Source: Muricoccus harenae (lineage in GTDB: Bacteria > Pseudomonadota > Alphaproteobacteria > Acetobacterales > Acetobacteraceae). From it: a stretch of 64,000 bases of DNA. The stretch spans positions 1-64,000 of the forward strand of contig NZ_WWDL01000008.1 of the NCBI RefSeq assembly GCF_009848505.1. The letters run 5' to 3'. Under the pieces are notes generated by a model. That model did not search any database and was not told where the DNA came from. It saw nothing but the letters and a program-made list of their open reading frames with translations. The position numbers and the translations under genes were made by a program. Numbering within the stretch: the stretch's first letter is position 1; the number at the start of each line of letters is the position of its first letter. This document shows positions 1 to 7,819 of the stretch, piece after piece.

Positions 1-1
1 G

Positions 2-115
2 GAAAGCTACGACGACATCGTCGATGCATGCTGCCACGCCTGGTCCGCCCTGATGAGCACGCCAAAGCAGATCGCCTCTATCACGCGTCGCTCCTGGGCA
101 CAGGTCAAACTCTGA
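2..115 (+). CDS. IS630-type transposase, C-terminal end (cut by window edge)
   Basis: The window opens inside a reading frame whose last 37 residues can be read before a TGA. The peptide contains YDDIVDACCHAW followed by SITRRSWAQV, the usual C-terminal ending of IS630-family DDE transposases. The catalytic DDE residues lie outside the window. The frame stops 11 bases before the end of the convergent recR gene, so the element sits directly behind recR. A TA dinucleotide (IS630 elements insert at TA) lies at 125-126, but no terminal inverted repeat can be assigned. The family assignment is by recall of the C-terminal motif. Whether the copy is intact cannot be judged. Confidence 0.75.
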   Translation, partial: ESYDDIVDACCHAWSALMSTPKQIASITRRSWAQVKL

Positions 116-126
116 GGCGGTTGGTA

Positions 127-765
127 TCAGGCCGGCCGCCGCGCCCGCAGCGCTGCGGCCAGCGTCCCGTCGTCCAGAACGTCCAGTGCCCCGCCCATCG
201 GCACGCCCTGCGCCAGCCGCGTGATGGGCACGGAAAGTGGTTTCAGCCGGTCCGCCAGGTAATGCCCGGTCGTCGCGCCCTCGACGGTGGCGGGCAGGGC
301 GAGGATCACCTCCTCCACACCCCCCTCCGCGATGCGCTCCACCAGCGGCTGGATCGACAGATCCTCCGGCCCAACGCCGCCAAGCGCGGAGAGCGTGCCG
401 CCCAGCACATGGTACAGCCCGCGATGCGCCCCGGCGCGCTCCAGCGCCCAGAGATCGGCCACCCCTTCCACCACGCAAACCAGACCACGCTCCCGCCGCG
501 GATCGCGGCAGACCTGGCAGGGATCGCGAGTGTCGAGATTGCCGCAGACCCGGCAGGGCGCCACCGCTTCCGCCGCCGCATCCAGCGAACGCGCGAGCGG
601 CAGCATCAGCCGCTGCGGATCCTGCAGCATCTTCAGCACTGCCCGCCGCGCGGAACGCCGCCCCAGCCCCGGCAGGCGGGACAGGAGGGCGACGAGCTGC
701 TCCACCGGATCGTTCGGCGGAACCGGCGGGGAAGGCGTGGAGGGATCGAACGGCATCCGTCTCAT
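127..765 (-). CDS. recR: Recombination mediator protein RecR
   Basis: RecR works with RecO and RecF to load RecA at single-strand gaps. The 212-residue length is normal for the family. An N-terminal helix-hairpin-helix segment (LSRLPGLGRRSARR) is followed by a four-cysteine zinc finger at C71, C74, C83 and C86, then a Toprim region beginning around VCVVEGVADLWALE, and the typical C-terminal end with LDDGTLAAAL. It is the last gene of the SRP RNA-dnaX-ebfC-recR block, a widely conserved bacterial arrangement, and follows ebfC by 36 bases. The start at 765 has no clear ribosome site. An ATG three codons further in (756) is an alternative. Confidence 0.95.
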   Translation of the reverse strand: MRRMPFDPSTPSPPVPPNDPVEQLVALLSRLPGLGRRSARRAVLKMLQDPQRLMLPLARSLDAAAEAVAPCRVCGNLDTRDPCQVCRDPRRERGLVCVVEGVADLWALERAGAHRGLYHVLGGTLSALGGVGPEDLSIQPLVERIAEGGVEEVILALPATVEGATTGHYLADRLKPLSVPITRLAQGVPMGGALDVLDDGTLAAALRARRPA

Positions 766-801
766 ATGGGAACGGAGCCCCCCAATCGCATCGGAAGCGG
801 A

Positions 802-1146
802 TCAGAACGGCAGCTTGAAGCCGCCCAGACCGCCGCCACCCATGCCGGGGATGTTCAGCCCGGAGGTCGCCTTGGACATCTCCTCGGCCATCATCGCCTC
901 GACCTTCTGCTTGGCATCCGCATGGGCCGCCACAATCAGGTCCTCGAGCACCTCGCGCTCATCCGCCACCATCAGCGAGGGGTCGATCACGATGCCCTTC
1001 AGGTCGCCCTTGCCCGAAAGCGTCACCCGCACCATCCCGGCGCCGGCCTGGCCCTCCATGGTGGCGGCCTCCAGCTTGGCCTGCATCTCCTGCATCTTGG
1101 ACTGCATCTGCTGCGCCTGCTTCAGCATGTTGCCCAGGTTCTTCAT
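802..1146 (-). CDS. ebfC: YbaB/EbfC family nucleoid-associated protein
   Basis: This is a small dimeric DNA-binding protein encoded between dnaX and recR in most bacteria. The N-terminal helix ([20 protein letters not shown]) is the family hallmark, and the C-terminus ends with the glycine-rich [14 protein letters not shown]. The frame also offers an ATG two codons upstream at 1152, but the ribosome site AAGGA lies directly against that codon and six bases before the ATG at 1146. I therefore place the start at 1146, giving 114 residues. It lies 69 bases downstream of dnaX and is probably cotranscribed with it. Confidence 0.93.
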   Translation of the reverse strand: MKNLGNMLKQAQQMQSKMQEMQAKLEAATMEGQAGAGMVRVTLSGKGDLKGIVIDPSLMVADEREVLEDLIVAAHADAKQKVEAMMAEEMSKATSGLNIPGMGGGGLGGFKLPF

Positions 1147-1215
1147 CGGCATTCCTTCGATCGGATGGGAAAGCGTGTCGCCGCTCCCCGGAGGGGGGGC
1201 GGAATCGGCGAAAGC

Positions 1216-3267
1216 CTAAGGCCTGTCCATCCCGGCAGGCTCGGCATCCAGCGGCGCGAAACCGGGATCGTCGTCATCCATCGGCGCGAAGCCTGCGTCG
1301 TCCTCGCCGACAGGCTCGCCATCCGGGGCGGCCTCGGGCGGCGGCAGGCCATAGGCATCCAGCGAGGCATCGCGCACATCGCGGATCTGCGCGCCGGGAA
1401 AGGCCTCCATCACCGCCAGCACCAGCGGATGGCTGCGCGCCACCTCCAGCCGCGCCTCGTCGGCGGCGCGGCGCTGCGCCGCCAGGGTCGGCTCGCCCTC
1501 GGCATTCGAAAGGGAAACAGTCCAGCGCGTGCCCGTCACCTCATGCAGCAGGGCGGTGAGCTGCCCCGCCAGGTCACGCGGCGCATCGGGCCGCGTCCGC
1601 AACTCGATCCGCCCTTCGGCGAAGCGTACGAGATGGACGCTATGCACCAGATGCGCATGCAGCATCGGCTTCCGGCCGGAGGCGAGCGCCGCCACCTCAC
1701 GGAAGGTGGTGGGAACAGGCGCCGGCGCGGCCTCTGTCTCCGGCAGCACGGCGGGTGCGGCCTCCGCTGGCGCCGCGACGGCGCGCATCGGCCCACCGCC
1801 CGCAATGGCGCGCAACCCGCCCGGAGCGCCGCCACCCAGCGCAGATACGCCAATGGCATCGGCAAGCACGCCGGCCGGTGCCCCGGCAGGCGCGCCGGAC
1901 CCGCCGCCGGACGGCATCGGCGCGGAAATCCCGCGCGGCGCCTGCGCGCCCGAAAGCCGCCGCACAATTTCGCCCGGCGTCGGCATCTCGGCCAGATGCG
2001 CCAGCCGGATCAGCACCATTTCGGCCGCCGCGCGGCGGTCGGGGCTGTCCGCCACCTCGCCGATTCCCTTCAGCAACACCTGCCAGGCACGGCTCAACAC
2101 GGGGATGGTCAACGTCTCCGCCAACGCCCCACCGCGCACCCGCTCCGCCTCGGGGATGGAGGGATCGTTGCGCAGCCCCGGCACGGCGCGAAAGCGCGTC
2201 AGCGTATGGGTCAGCTCGGTCATGTCGGCCAGCACCACGCCGGGATCGGCCCCGCGCTCATGCGCGCGGTCCATGGCCTGCAGCACGGCGGGCAGGTCGC
2301 CGCGCATCGCGGCCTCCATCAGGTCCAGCACCAGGGCGCGGTCCGCGAGCCCCAGCATGTCCCGCACCTGCTCGGCCGAGACGGCGCCGCCCGCATCCGG
2401 CATGGCGATCGCCTGGTCCAGCAGCGACAACCCGTCGCGCACCGAACCATCGGCGGCGCGGGCGATCATCGCCAGTGCCTCAGGCTCGATCGTGGCCCCT
2501 TCCTTCTCCGCGATCCGCGCGAAATGCGCGCGCAGCGTCTCCTGCGACACGCGCTTCAGGTCGAAGCGCTGGCAGCGGGAGAGGATGGTGGCGGGAACCT
2601 TGCGGATCTCGGTGGTGGCAAAGAGGAACTTCACCGCCGGCGGCGGTTCCTCCAGCGTCTTGAGCAGCGCGTTGAACGCCGCCCCTGACAGCATGTGCAC
2701 CTCGTCGAGGATATAAACCTTGAAGCGCCCCTGGCTTGGCCGGAAGCGCACCGCCTCGCGGATTTCGCGGACATTCTCGACGCCGTTGTTGGACGCCGCG
2801 TCCAGCTCCATCACGTCCGGATGGCGGTCGGCCAGGATGGCGCGGCATTCCGGGCAGACGCCACAGGGATCGGCGGTCGGCCCGCCCTTGCCGTCCGGCC
2901 CGATGCAGTTCAGCGCGCGGGCGATGATGCGGGCGGTGGTCGTCTTCCCCACTCCGCGCACGCCGGTGAGCATGAAGGCATGGGCCACGCGGTTCTGCGC
3001 GAAGGCGTTCCGCAGGGTGCGGACCAGCGCCTCCTGCCCGATCAGGTCGTTGAAATCCTGCGGCCGGTACTTCCGCGCCAGCACCCGGTAGGGCTGTGAG
3101 GGCTTCGCCGGGGCGGGCTCGGTCCCGACAGGCGGCACGGCGACAACCGGCGGGGCAGGGGAGGGCGCGGGCGGCGGGGACGGATCGCCGAACAGCCCCG
3201 GCCCCTCCATCGGGGGCTCGGGCAGGTCGTCAGTCGGTTCGGGCGAAAGGTCGGTGTCGCTGGTCAT
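1216..3267 (-). CDS. dnaX: DNA polymerase III subunit gamma/tau
   Basis: This is the clamp-loader ATPase of the replicative polymerase, 683 residues. A proline-rich leader of about 58 residues precedes the AAA+ core, which starts at YRVLARKYRPQDFNDLIGQE. Visible motifs are the Walker A GVRGVGKTT near residues 102-110, a zinc-binding cysteine cluster ending CGVCPEC, the Walker B LDEVHMLS and the sensor segment LFATTEIRKVPATILSRCQR. The C-terminal third (domains IV-V, binding DnaB and alpha) is alanine/proline-rich and ends in an acidic tail. No slippery A-rich frameshift signal was noticed. The proline-rich N-terminal leader is longer than in E. coli, so the start could lie slightly downstream, though no better codon is apparent. 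Confidence 0.95.
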   Translation of the reverse strand: MTSDTDLSPEPTDDLPEPPMEGPGLFGDPSPPPAPSPAPPVVAVPPVGTEPAPAKPSQPYRVLARKYRPQDFNDLIGQEALVRTLRNAFAQNRVAHAFMLTGVRGVGKTTTARIIARALNCIGPDGKGGPTADPCGVCPECRAILADRHPDVMELDAASNNGVENVREIREAVRFRPSQGRFKVYILDEVHMLSGAAFNALLKTLEEPPPAVKFLFATTEIRKVPATILSRCQRFDLKRVSQETLRAHFARIAEKEGATIEPEALAMIARAADGSVRDGLSLLDQAIAMPDAGGAVSAEQVRDMLGLADRALVLDLMEAAMRGDLPAVLQAMDRAHERGADPGVVLADMTELTHTLTRFRAVPGLRNDPSIPEAERVRGGALAETLTIPVLSRAWQVLLKGIGEVADSPDRRAAAEMVLIRLAHLAEMPTPGEIVRRLSGAQAPRGISAPMPSGGGSGAPAGAPAGVLADAIGVSALGGGAPGGLRAIAGGGPMRAVAAPAEAAPAVLPETEAAPAPVPTTFREVAALASGRKPMLHAHLVHSVHLVRFAEGRIELRTRPDAPRDLAGQLTALLHEVTGTRWTVSLSNAEGEPTLAAQRRAADEARLEVARSHPLVLAVMEAFPGAQIRDVRDASLDAYGLPPPEAAPDGEPVGEDDAGFAPMDDDDPGFAPLDAEPAGMDRP

Positions 3268-3395
3268 CCGGGCGGCATGGCTGGAGCGTTGCGGAAGGTA
3301 TCACGCATCCGGGCATCCCACCCCTCGGCGATTCGCCCCCCGATGGATCGCCCTTGAGGCGCGGCCTGGGCCGCCAGGCATCGGGAACTCAAAAG

Positions 3396-3494
3396 GTGGA
3401 AGACCGGCCACGACCCAGGCGGTAACCCGCCTCGGCTGCTTCCTTCCGGACCTGACCGGGTCGACGAGGCGCCCGTCCGCGACCGGCCTTCCGG
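3396..3494 (-). ncRNA. ffs: Signal recognition particle RNA, small bacterial type
   Basis: Read on the minus strand, the conserved SRP domain IV sequence GGTCAGGTCCGGAAGGAAGC lies at about 3454-3435, with the GGAA tetraloop region and the asymmetric loop expected for Ffh binding. The ends pair: GGAAGGCCGG near 3492-3483 matches CCGGTCTTCC near 3407-3398 with one G-U pair, giving a single hairpin of roughly 98 bases, which is the size of 4.5S-type RNA. A TTTT run follows the closing stem at 3394-3391 and could end transcription. The gene lies just upstream of dnaX in the same direction. The ends are set by pairing and may be off by a few bases. Confidence 0.93.
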
Positions 3495-3618
3495 GGCGGA
3501 ATATGGGGGGAGGGGGCCCAGGAGTCCACCACTTGCCCCACCTTCAATCGCCTCCCGCCCCGGAAGGCGCCGCCCCGCCCGTTGTCGCGCCCGTCCCCCC
3601 GTGCGACCTTCCCCGTCC

Positions 3619-4572
3619 ATGCTGTCCATCCCCGCCAGCCGCCCCAATGCCTATACAGGCAGCCCTCTCGACCGCGTCTCGGACCGGCGGGACGACGCCG
3701 AGTTCGTGGCCGCGGCCCTTGCCGCGAAGGACAGCCTGATCGCCCCGGTCTGGCGGTCCAAGAGCCTGCTGCGCGGCGTCGAATCGGGCGCCCCCGAAGC
3801 CGTGCTCCTCACGCGGGAGGCCGCCGAGGCCATGCTGATGGCCGGCGGCCAGGACCAGTCCACCTGGGCTCTGCTCGGCCTGCGGGACGGCATCGCCGTC
3901 TTCGCGGTGGATTGCAGCGCCGCCGAGGACCCGCTGCCCCTCCTGCCCGAAGGCTTTGGCAGCTTCCACGACCTGCGCGCCGTCGCCGGCTTGCTGCCGC
4001 CCGGCGAGGCCTCTCTGCTCGCCCATGCGCGCGGGCTGATGCATTGGCGCACCCGCCATCGCTTCTGCGGCGTCTGCGGCCATGGCTGCGAACCGCGCTC
4101 CGCCGGCAACGCCATGGCCTGCACGAATTGCGGCACCCAGCATTTCCCCCGCACCGATCCGGCCGTGATCATGCTGGTGGTGGCCAGGGACGAAAGAGGT
4201 GACAGCTGCCTGCTCGGCCATTCCACCCGTTTTCCGAACACCACCATGTACTCGACGCTGGCCGGCTTCGTGGAACCAGGCGAAAGCCTGGAGGAGGCGG
4301 TGCGGCGCGAGGTGTTCGAGGAAACGGCCGTGCGCGTCGGCGCCGCCTATTATCACTCCTCCCAGCCCTGGCCCTTCCCCTCATCGATCATGCTCGGCTT
4401 CCATGCCGAGGCGCTGAGCCGCGACATCACTGTGGACCCGAACGAACTGCGCGACGCGCGCTGGTTCACCCGCGACGAGATCCGCAATCACAAGACCGCC
4501 GGCTTCTCCCTGCCGCGGGTCGATTCCATCGCCCGCCGCCTGATCGAGGACTGGCTGGAGTCCAAGCCATGA
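3619..4572 (+). CDS. nudC: NAD(+) diphosphatase (NudC-type Nudix hydrolase)
   Basis: The enzyme hydrolyses NADH/NAD+ to NMN(H) and AMP and can remove NAD caps from RNA. Numbering from the ATG at 3619, a zinc ribbon is formed by C150, C153, C168 and C171. The Nudix box follows at about 216-238 (GFVEPGESLEEAVRREVFEE), then the NudC-specific SQPWPFP at 249-255. The length of 317 residues fits the family. An upstream GTG at 3601 would add six residues, but the ATG gives the normal N-terminus. The next gene overlaps its stop codon (ATGA). Confidence 0.94.
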   Translation: MLSIPASRPNAYTGSPLDRVSDRRDDAEFVAAALAAKDSLIAPVWRSKSLLRGVESGAPEAVLLTREAAEAMLMAGGQDQSTWALLGLRDGIAVFAVDCSAAEDPLPLLPEGFGSFHDLRAVAGLLPPGEASLLAHARGLMHWRTRHRFCGVCGHGCEPRSAGNAMACTNCGTQHFPRTDPAVIMLVVARDERGDSCLLGHSTRFPNTTMYSTLAGFVEPGESLEEAVRREVFEETAVRVGAAYYHSSQPWPFPSSIMLGFHAEALSRDITVDPNELRDARWFTRDEIRNHKTAGFSLPRVDSIARRLIEDWLESKP

Positions 4573-4871
4573 TCCCGGCCATGCACCGCGCCATCCCCGC
4601 CCTCGTCATCCTGCTGGGTCTCGGGGCCTGCGCCGCCAACGACCCCCTGCCTCAGGCCCATAATGCCGCCGAGGCCGCCTGCCGCTCCGAGGCCGAGGCC
4701 GCGCCCGAGGTGAAATCCGCCTATCAGCGCCTTTCGGCCGACAACCAGACGCAGCGCAGCCGCGTGCTGGCCGATGCGGCCGCCGCCGAGCGCGCCGCCT
4801 ATCTCCGCTGCATGCGCCTCAAGGGCCTGATCCCCCCCGGCGGGGTGGAGCCGGTCCGCCCGCTGCAATAG
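4569..4871 (+). CDS. Small lipoprotein of unknown function
   Basis: This 100-residue protein starts with a lipoprotein signal (HRAIPALVILLGLGAC), so it should be anchored through the cysteine of LGAC. The mature part is rich in alanine and charged residues and has two further cysteines, in AACRSEAE and YLRCMR, that could pair. Its start overlaps the nudC stop by four bases (ATGA), implying translational coupling. It converges on hisE with 34 bases between the stops. I recognise no family. It may be an envelope protein fortuitously linked to nudC. Confidence 0.7.
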   Translation: MIPAMHRAIPALVILLGLGACAANDPLPQAHNAAEAACRSEAEAAPEVKSAYQRLSADNQTQRSRVLADAAAAERAAYLRCMRLKGLIPPGGVEPVRPLQ

Positions 4872-4905
4872 CGCCCGGCGGACCACTCGCTCGTCAGGTC
4901 GCTTA

Positions 4906-5646
4906 TCAGGGCAGCTTCGTCGTCTGCCCTGCCTTGACCACTCCGGCTGAGGAAAGGTTTTGGCGCGAGGCCTTCTCGGCGATCCCGCTGATTCCCTCGC
5001 GCCGCACCAGCTCCGCCCAGACCTCTTCGGGCCGGATGCCTGCATCCACCCACAGCACGATCAGGTGGTACAGCAGATCGGCGCTCTCGCCGATCAGGGC
5101 GGGGCGGTTGCCGGCCATCGCCTCGATTACCGCCTCCACCGCCTCCTCGCCCAGCTTCTGCGCGACCTTCGCCGTCCCGCGCGCGAGCAGACGGGCGGAA
5201 TGCGAGACCGTGGCATCGCCCGAGACGCGACGCTCCTCCACCGTGGCCCAGAGCCGGTCCAGCACGGCAGCCGCCGGGTCGGCCCGGCTGGGATCCAGCG
5301 GCCCCAGATGCCGCGATTCCGCCTTGCGCACGCGCTTGGGCACCGGGGCATCCGCGGCCACGGGCGCATCCGCCAGATCCTGCGGCACGGGAAGCGGATG
5401 CAGGACGCGAAGATCCTCCTTCCACTTCGCCGGCTTCAGCTTCGGCGGCTTGGCCTTTGCCTTCACCTTAGGCCTCGCCGGTGGCTTGGGAGGCTCCTTC
5501 GCCTCGGCAAGGTTCCGTGCCGCTGCCTCCCGGCGCTTGTCCCGGGCCTTCTTCTGCGCCGCGTTCTTGCGCCGCAGGGCCGCGTCCTCCGGCCGCTCCG
5601 CGCCTTCAGCCTTTGCCGCCTTGCGCGGCTTCGTGGCCTTCGCCAT
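4906..5646 (-). CDS. hisE: Phosphoribosyl-ATP pyrophosphatase with long basic N-terminal extension
   Basis: HisE removes pyrophosphate from phosphoribosyl-ATP in histidine synthesis. The catalytic MazG-like domain occupies roughly residues 125-230, with [16 protein letters not shown] and [14 protein letters not shown] as the metal-binding helices. In front lies an unusual stretch of about 120 residues rich in lysine, alanine and proline (for example [16 protein letters not shown]), absent from standard HisE proteins of about 105 residues. The ATG at 5646 shares its A with the hisF stop (TGATG), so translation is coupled to hisF. A GTG one codon earlier is possible. The enzyme call is firm; the role of the extension is unknown. 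Confidence 0.88.
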   Translation of the reverse strand: MAKATKPRKAAKAEGAERPEDAALRRKNAAQKKARDKRREAAARNLAEAKEPPKPPARPKVKAKAKPPKLKPAKWKEDLRVLHPLPVPQDLADAPVAADAPVPKRVRKAESRHLGPLDPSRADPAAAVLDRLWATVEERRVSGDATVSHSARLLARGTAKVAQKLGEEAVEAVIEAMAGNRPALIGESADLLYHLIVLWVDAGIRPEEVWAELVRREGISGIAEKASRQNLSSAGVVKAGQTTKLP

Positions 5647-6425
5647 CACGCCGCCTCCCGCTGTTCCGCTGCAGGCCGCACGGGCAGCCCGGCCGCCGCC
5701 AACGCCGCCTTCGCCTCCGAAATGCGGAACTGGCCGTAATGGAAGACGCTCGCGGCCAGCAGGCCCGTCGCCCCGGCCATCGCACCCTCCACGAAATGCT
5801 CCAGCTTGCCCACGCCGCCCGAGGCAACGAGGGGCAGCCGCACTGCCGCCCGCACCGCACGCAGCAGGTCGAGGTCGAAGCCCTCCCCCGTGCCGTCGCG
5901 GTCCATCGAGGTCAGCAGCAACTCACCCGCGCCCAGGCTCTCCACCCGCCGCGCCCATTCCACCGCATCCACGCCCGTCTCGCGCCGTCCGCCATGGGTG
6001 AAGATCTCCCACCGTCCCGGCGCCACGCGGCGCGCATCCACCGCCACCACGATCGCCTGGCTGCCGAAGGCCTCCGCGCCGCGGCGCACCAGATCGGGAT
6101 CGGTCAGCGCCGCCGAGTTCACCGAAACCTTGTCGGCCCCGGCCAGCAGCAGCGCCCGCATGTCCTCCACGCTCCGCACCCCGCCGCCGACGGTCAGCGG
6201 GATGAACACCTCCGCCGCCGTGCGCGAGACGACATCGAGCATCGTGCCCCGGTTCTCATGCGTCGCGCCGATGTCGAGGAAGGTGATCTCGTCGGCCCCC
6301 TCGCGGTCATAGGCGCGCGCCTGCTCCACCGGATCGCCGGCGTCGCGCAGGGAGACGAAGTTCACGCCCTTCACGACGCGGCCGTCCTTCACGTCCAGGC
6401 AGGGAATCACGCGCAACGCCAGCAC
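5646..6425 (-). CDS. hisF: Imidazole glycerol phosphate synthase, cyclase subunit
   Basis: HisF closes the imidazole ring using ammonia delivered by HisH, yielding imidazole glycerol phosphate and AICAR. The (beta-alpha)8 barrel is complete at 259 residues. The catalytic aspartates are D11 in [16 protein letters not shown] and the one in VVAVDARRV, and the phosphate-binding segments are [10 protein letters not shown] and [10 protein letters not shown]. The frame is open to a GTG at 6443, but the GTG at 6425 has AGGAG eight bases upstream and gives the normal N-terminus [11 protein letters not shown]. hisE follows with a TGATG overlap. Other his genes are not in the window. Confidence 0.95.
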   Translation of the reverse strand: MLALRVIPCLDVKDGRVVKGVNFVSLRDAGDPVEQARAYDREGADEITFLDIGATHENRGTMLDVVSRTAAEVFIPLTVGGGVRSVEDMRALLLAGADKVSVNSAALTDPDLVRRGAEAFGSQAIVVAVDARRVAPGRWEIFTHGGRRETGVDAVEWARRVESLGAGELLLTSMDRDGTGEGFDLDLLRAVRAAVRLPLVASGGVGKLEHFVEGAMAGATGLLAASVFHYGQFRISEAKAALAAAGLPVRPAAEQREAA

Positions 6426-6486
6426 GATGGGCACTCCTGTCACAATCCGCCGCGATTGCGCCCCCGCGCCCCGGGGGTCAAGCGCC

Positions 6487-7323
6487 TCAATGCAATCGCG
6501 CCCGCCATTCCTCGATCATGTCGCGCCCACGCGTCGCCGCCTCGCCGGAGGGCACGAGCTCGAGGAAGCGCTCCATCCCCTCGATCGCCGCTCCCAGCCG
6601 CCCAAGCCGCGCATTCATCACCGCCGCCTCCCGCCACAGCGGCGCGGCATCCGGCGCCAGGCGCAGCATGTCGGTGGTGCAGCCCAGCGCGCCCTCCAGG
6701 TCGTTGTCGCGCAGCCGGCGCAGGCGGATGTTGGTCTGCAGCCGCAGCAGCACGGCACGGCGGCTCATCGGCGCCAGCATTCCCGGGCGCAGCTCGGCCT
6801 CCGGCCCCTCGATCCGCTTGATCAGCGCACGCAGCGCCGGCGCCGGCAGCCCGATGCCGCCGCCGAAGGGATCGACCACCACCGCGCCGTGCTTCGTGTC
6901 GCCATCCAGGGCGATCAGGAAATGCCCCGGGAAGTCCAGCCCGCGTGCGGACCAGCCGGCCGCCTCCGCCACATGCAGCCAGAGCAGCCCGATCGCGACC
7001 GGCAGGCCGCGCCGCCGCTCCGTAACCCGGATCAGGTTGGCGTTGCGCAGGTCATCATAGCTCTCGGAATCGCCAGTATAGCCGCCCTCGTCATGGATCA
7101 CATGGGCCAGCAGCGCGCGGCGCGCCTCGGCGTCGCGCGGTGATTCCTGGGACAGCACGGCGCGCACCAGCTCGGATATGCGGGCCTGCGCGCCACGCCA
7201 GTCGGCCTCCGGCGCGTCGATCCGGGCGAGTTGCAGCGCGACGGCGGCCAGGTCCAGCTCGTCATCCGGCAGGCGCCCGGCGGCCTCGATCGCCGCCCGG
7301 GCATCGGCGATGGCGTCCGCCAT
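6487..7323 (-). CDS. SirB1-type transglutaminase-like protein with TPR segment
   Basis: The 278-residue protein has the SirB1 / transglutaminase-like core, with [19 protein letters not shown] and [21 protein letters not shown] followed by [11 protein letters not shown], and then a tetratricopeptide-like C-terminal third ([20 protein letters not shown] through [20 protein letters not shown]). The family is widespread in proteobacteria, and its biochemical role is not settled. Its ATG shares an A with the stop of the upstream HIT gene (TAATG), indicating coupling. hisF begins 62 bases downstream on the same strand, so all four genes may form one transcript. Confidence 0.85.
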   Translation of the reverse strand: MADAIADARAAIEAAGRLPDDELDLAAVALQLARIDAPEADWRGAQARISELVRAVLSQESPRDAEARRALLAHVIHDEGGYTGDSESYDDLRNANLIRVTERRRGLPVAIGLLWLHVAEAAGWSARGLDFPGHFLIALDGDTKHGAVVVDPFGGGIGLPAPALRALIKRIEGPEAELRPGMLAPMSRRAVLLRLQTNIRLRRLRDNDLEGALGCTTDMLRLAPDAAPLWREAAVMNARLGRLGAAIEGMERFLELVPSGEAATRGRDMIEEWRARLH

Positions 7324-7712
7324 TAGCGCTCCGTGGCCGGGACCATGCGTCCCAGCCGCTTGCCGCCGAAGATATGGACGTGGAAATGCGGCACCTCCTG
7401 CCCGCCCTCCGGTCCCATGTTGGACAGGACGCGATAGCCGCTCCCCTCCAGCCCCAACTCCCGCGCGACGCGGCCGACGGCCCGCCAGAACCCGGCAATC
7501 TCGGCATCCGAGGCCTGGGCGCTGAAATCGGCCAGCGAGACGTAGCGCCCGCGGGGAATCACCAGCACATGCACCGGGGCCTGCGGATTGATGTCGTGGA
7601 AGGCGACGGCGTGATCATCCTCGTGGATGCGCCTGCTCGGGATCTCGCCGCGCAGGATCTTCGCGAAGATGTTGCTGTCGTCATAAGGCGGCAGGCCGGT
7701 GGTTGCGGACAT
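7323..7712 (-). CDS. HIT family nucleotide-binding hydrolase (HINT type)
   Basis: HIT proteins hydrolyse nucleoside phosphoramidates and related substrates. The histidine triad HFHVHIFGG lies near the C-terminus, preceded by NMGPEGGQEV, and the N-terminal SNIFAKILRGEIPSRRIHED is typical of HINT/HinT proteins. The frame is open upstream to 7766, but the ATG at 7712 has GAGGAG five bases before it and gives a normal 129-residue protein. The gene overlaps the SirB1 gene start (TAATG). The exact substrate cannot be inferred. Confidence 0.92.
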   Translation of the reverse strand: MSATTGLPPYDDSNIFAKILRGEIPSRRIHEDDHAVAFHDINPQAPVHVLVIPRGRYVSLADFSAQASDAEIAGFWRAVGRVARELGLEGSGYRVLSNMGPEGGQEVPHFHVHIFGGKRLGRMVPATER

Positions 7713-7819
7713 GGCAGCTCCTCGCGATGGGCCATTCTTCCTGCTGCGGCCTTGAGCCGGGCGCAAGGCCCCAGGTTAAGCCTTGTGCCTCAAGGCGGGC
7801 CCCGGGCCGCCCGGCGTCA

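Noticed and set aside
28-2688. An 886-codon open frame on the plus strand covering recR, ebfC and most of dnaX.
   Set aside because: It runs antisense to three well-identified genes, is full of His/Arg/Gln low complexity and has no homology; high GC removes stop codons in antisense frames.
7713-7819. Inverted repeat fragments around CCTTGAGCC and GCCTCAAGG in the gap before the nucleotidase stop.
   Set aside because: Stems are short or imperfect with large loops, so a terminator could not be supported.
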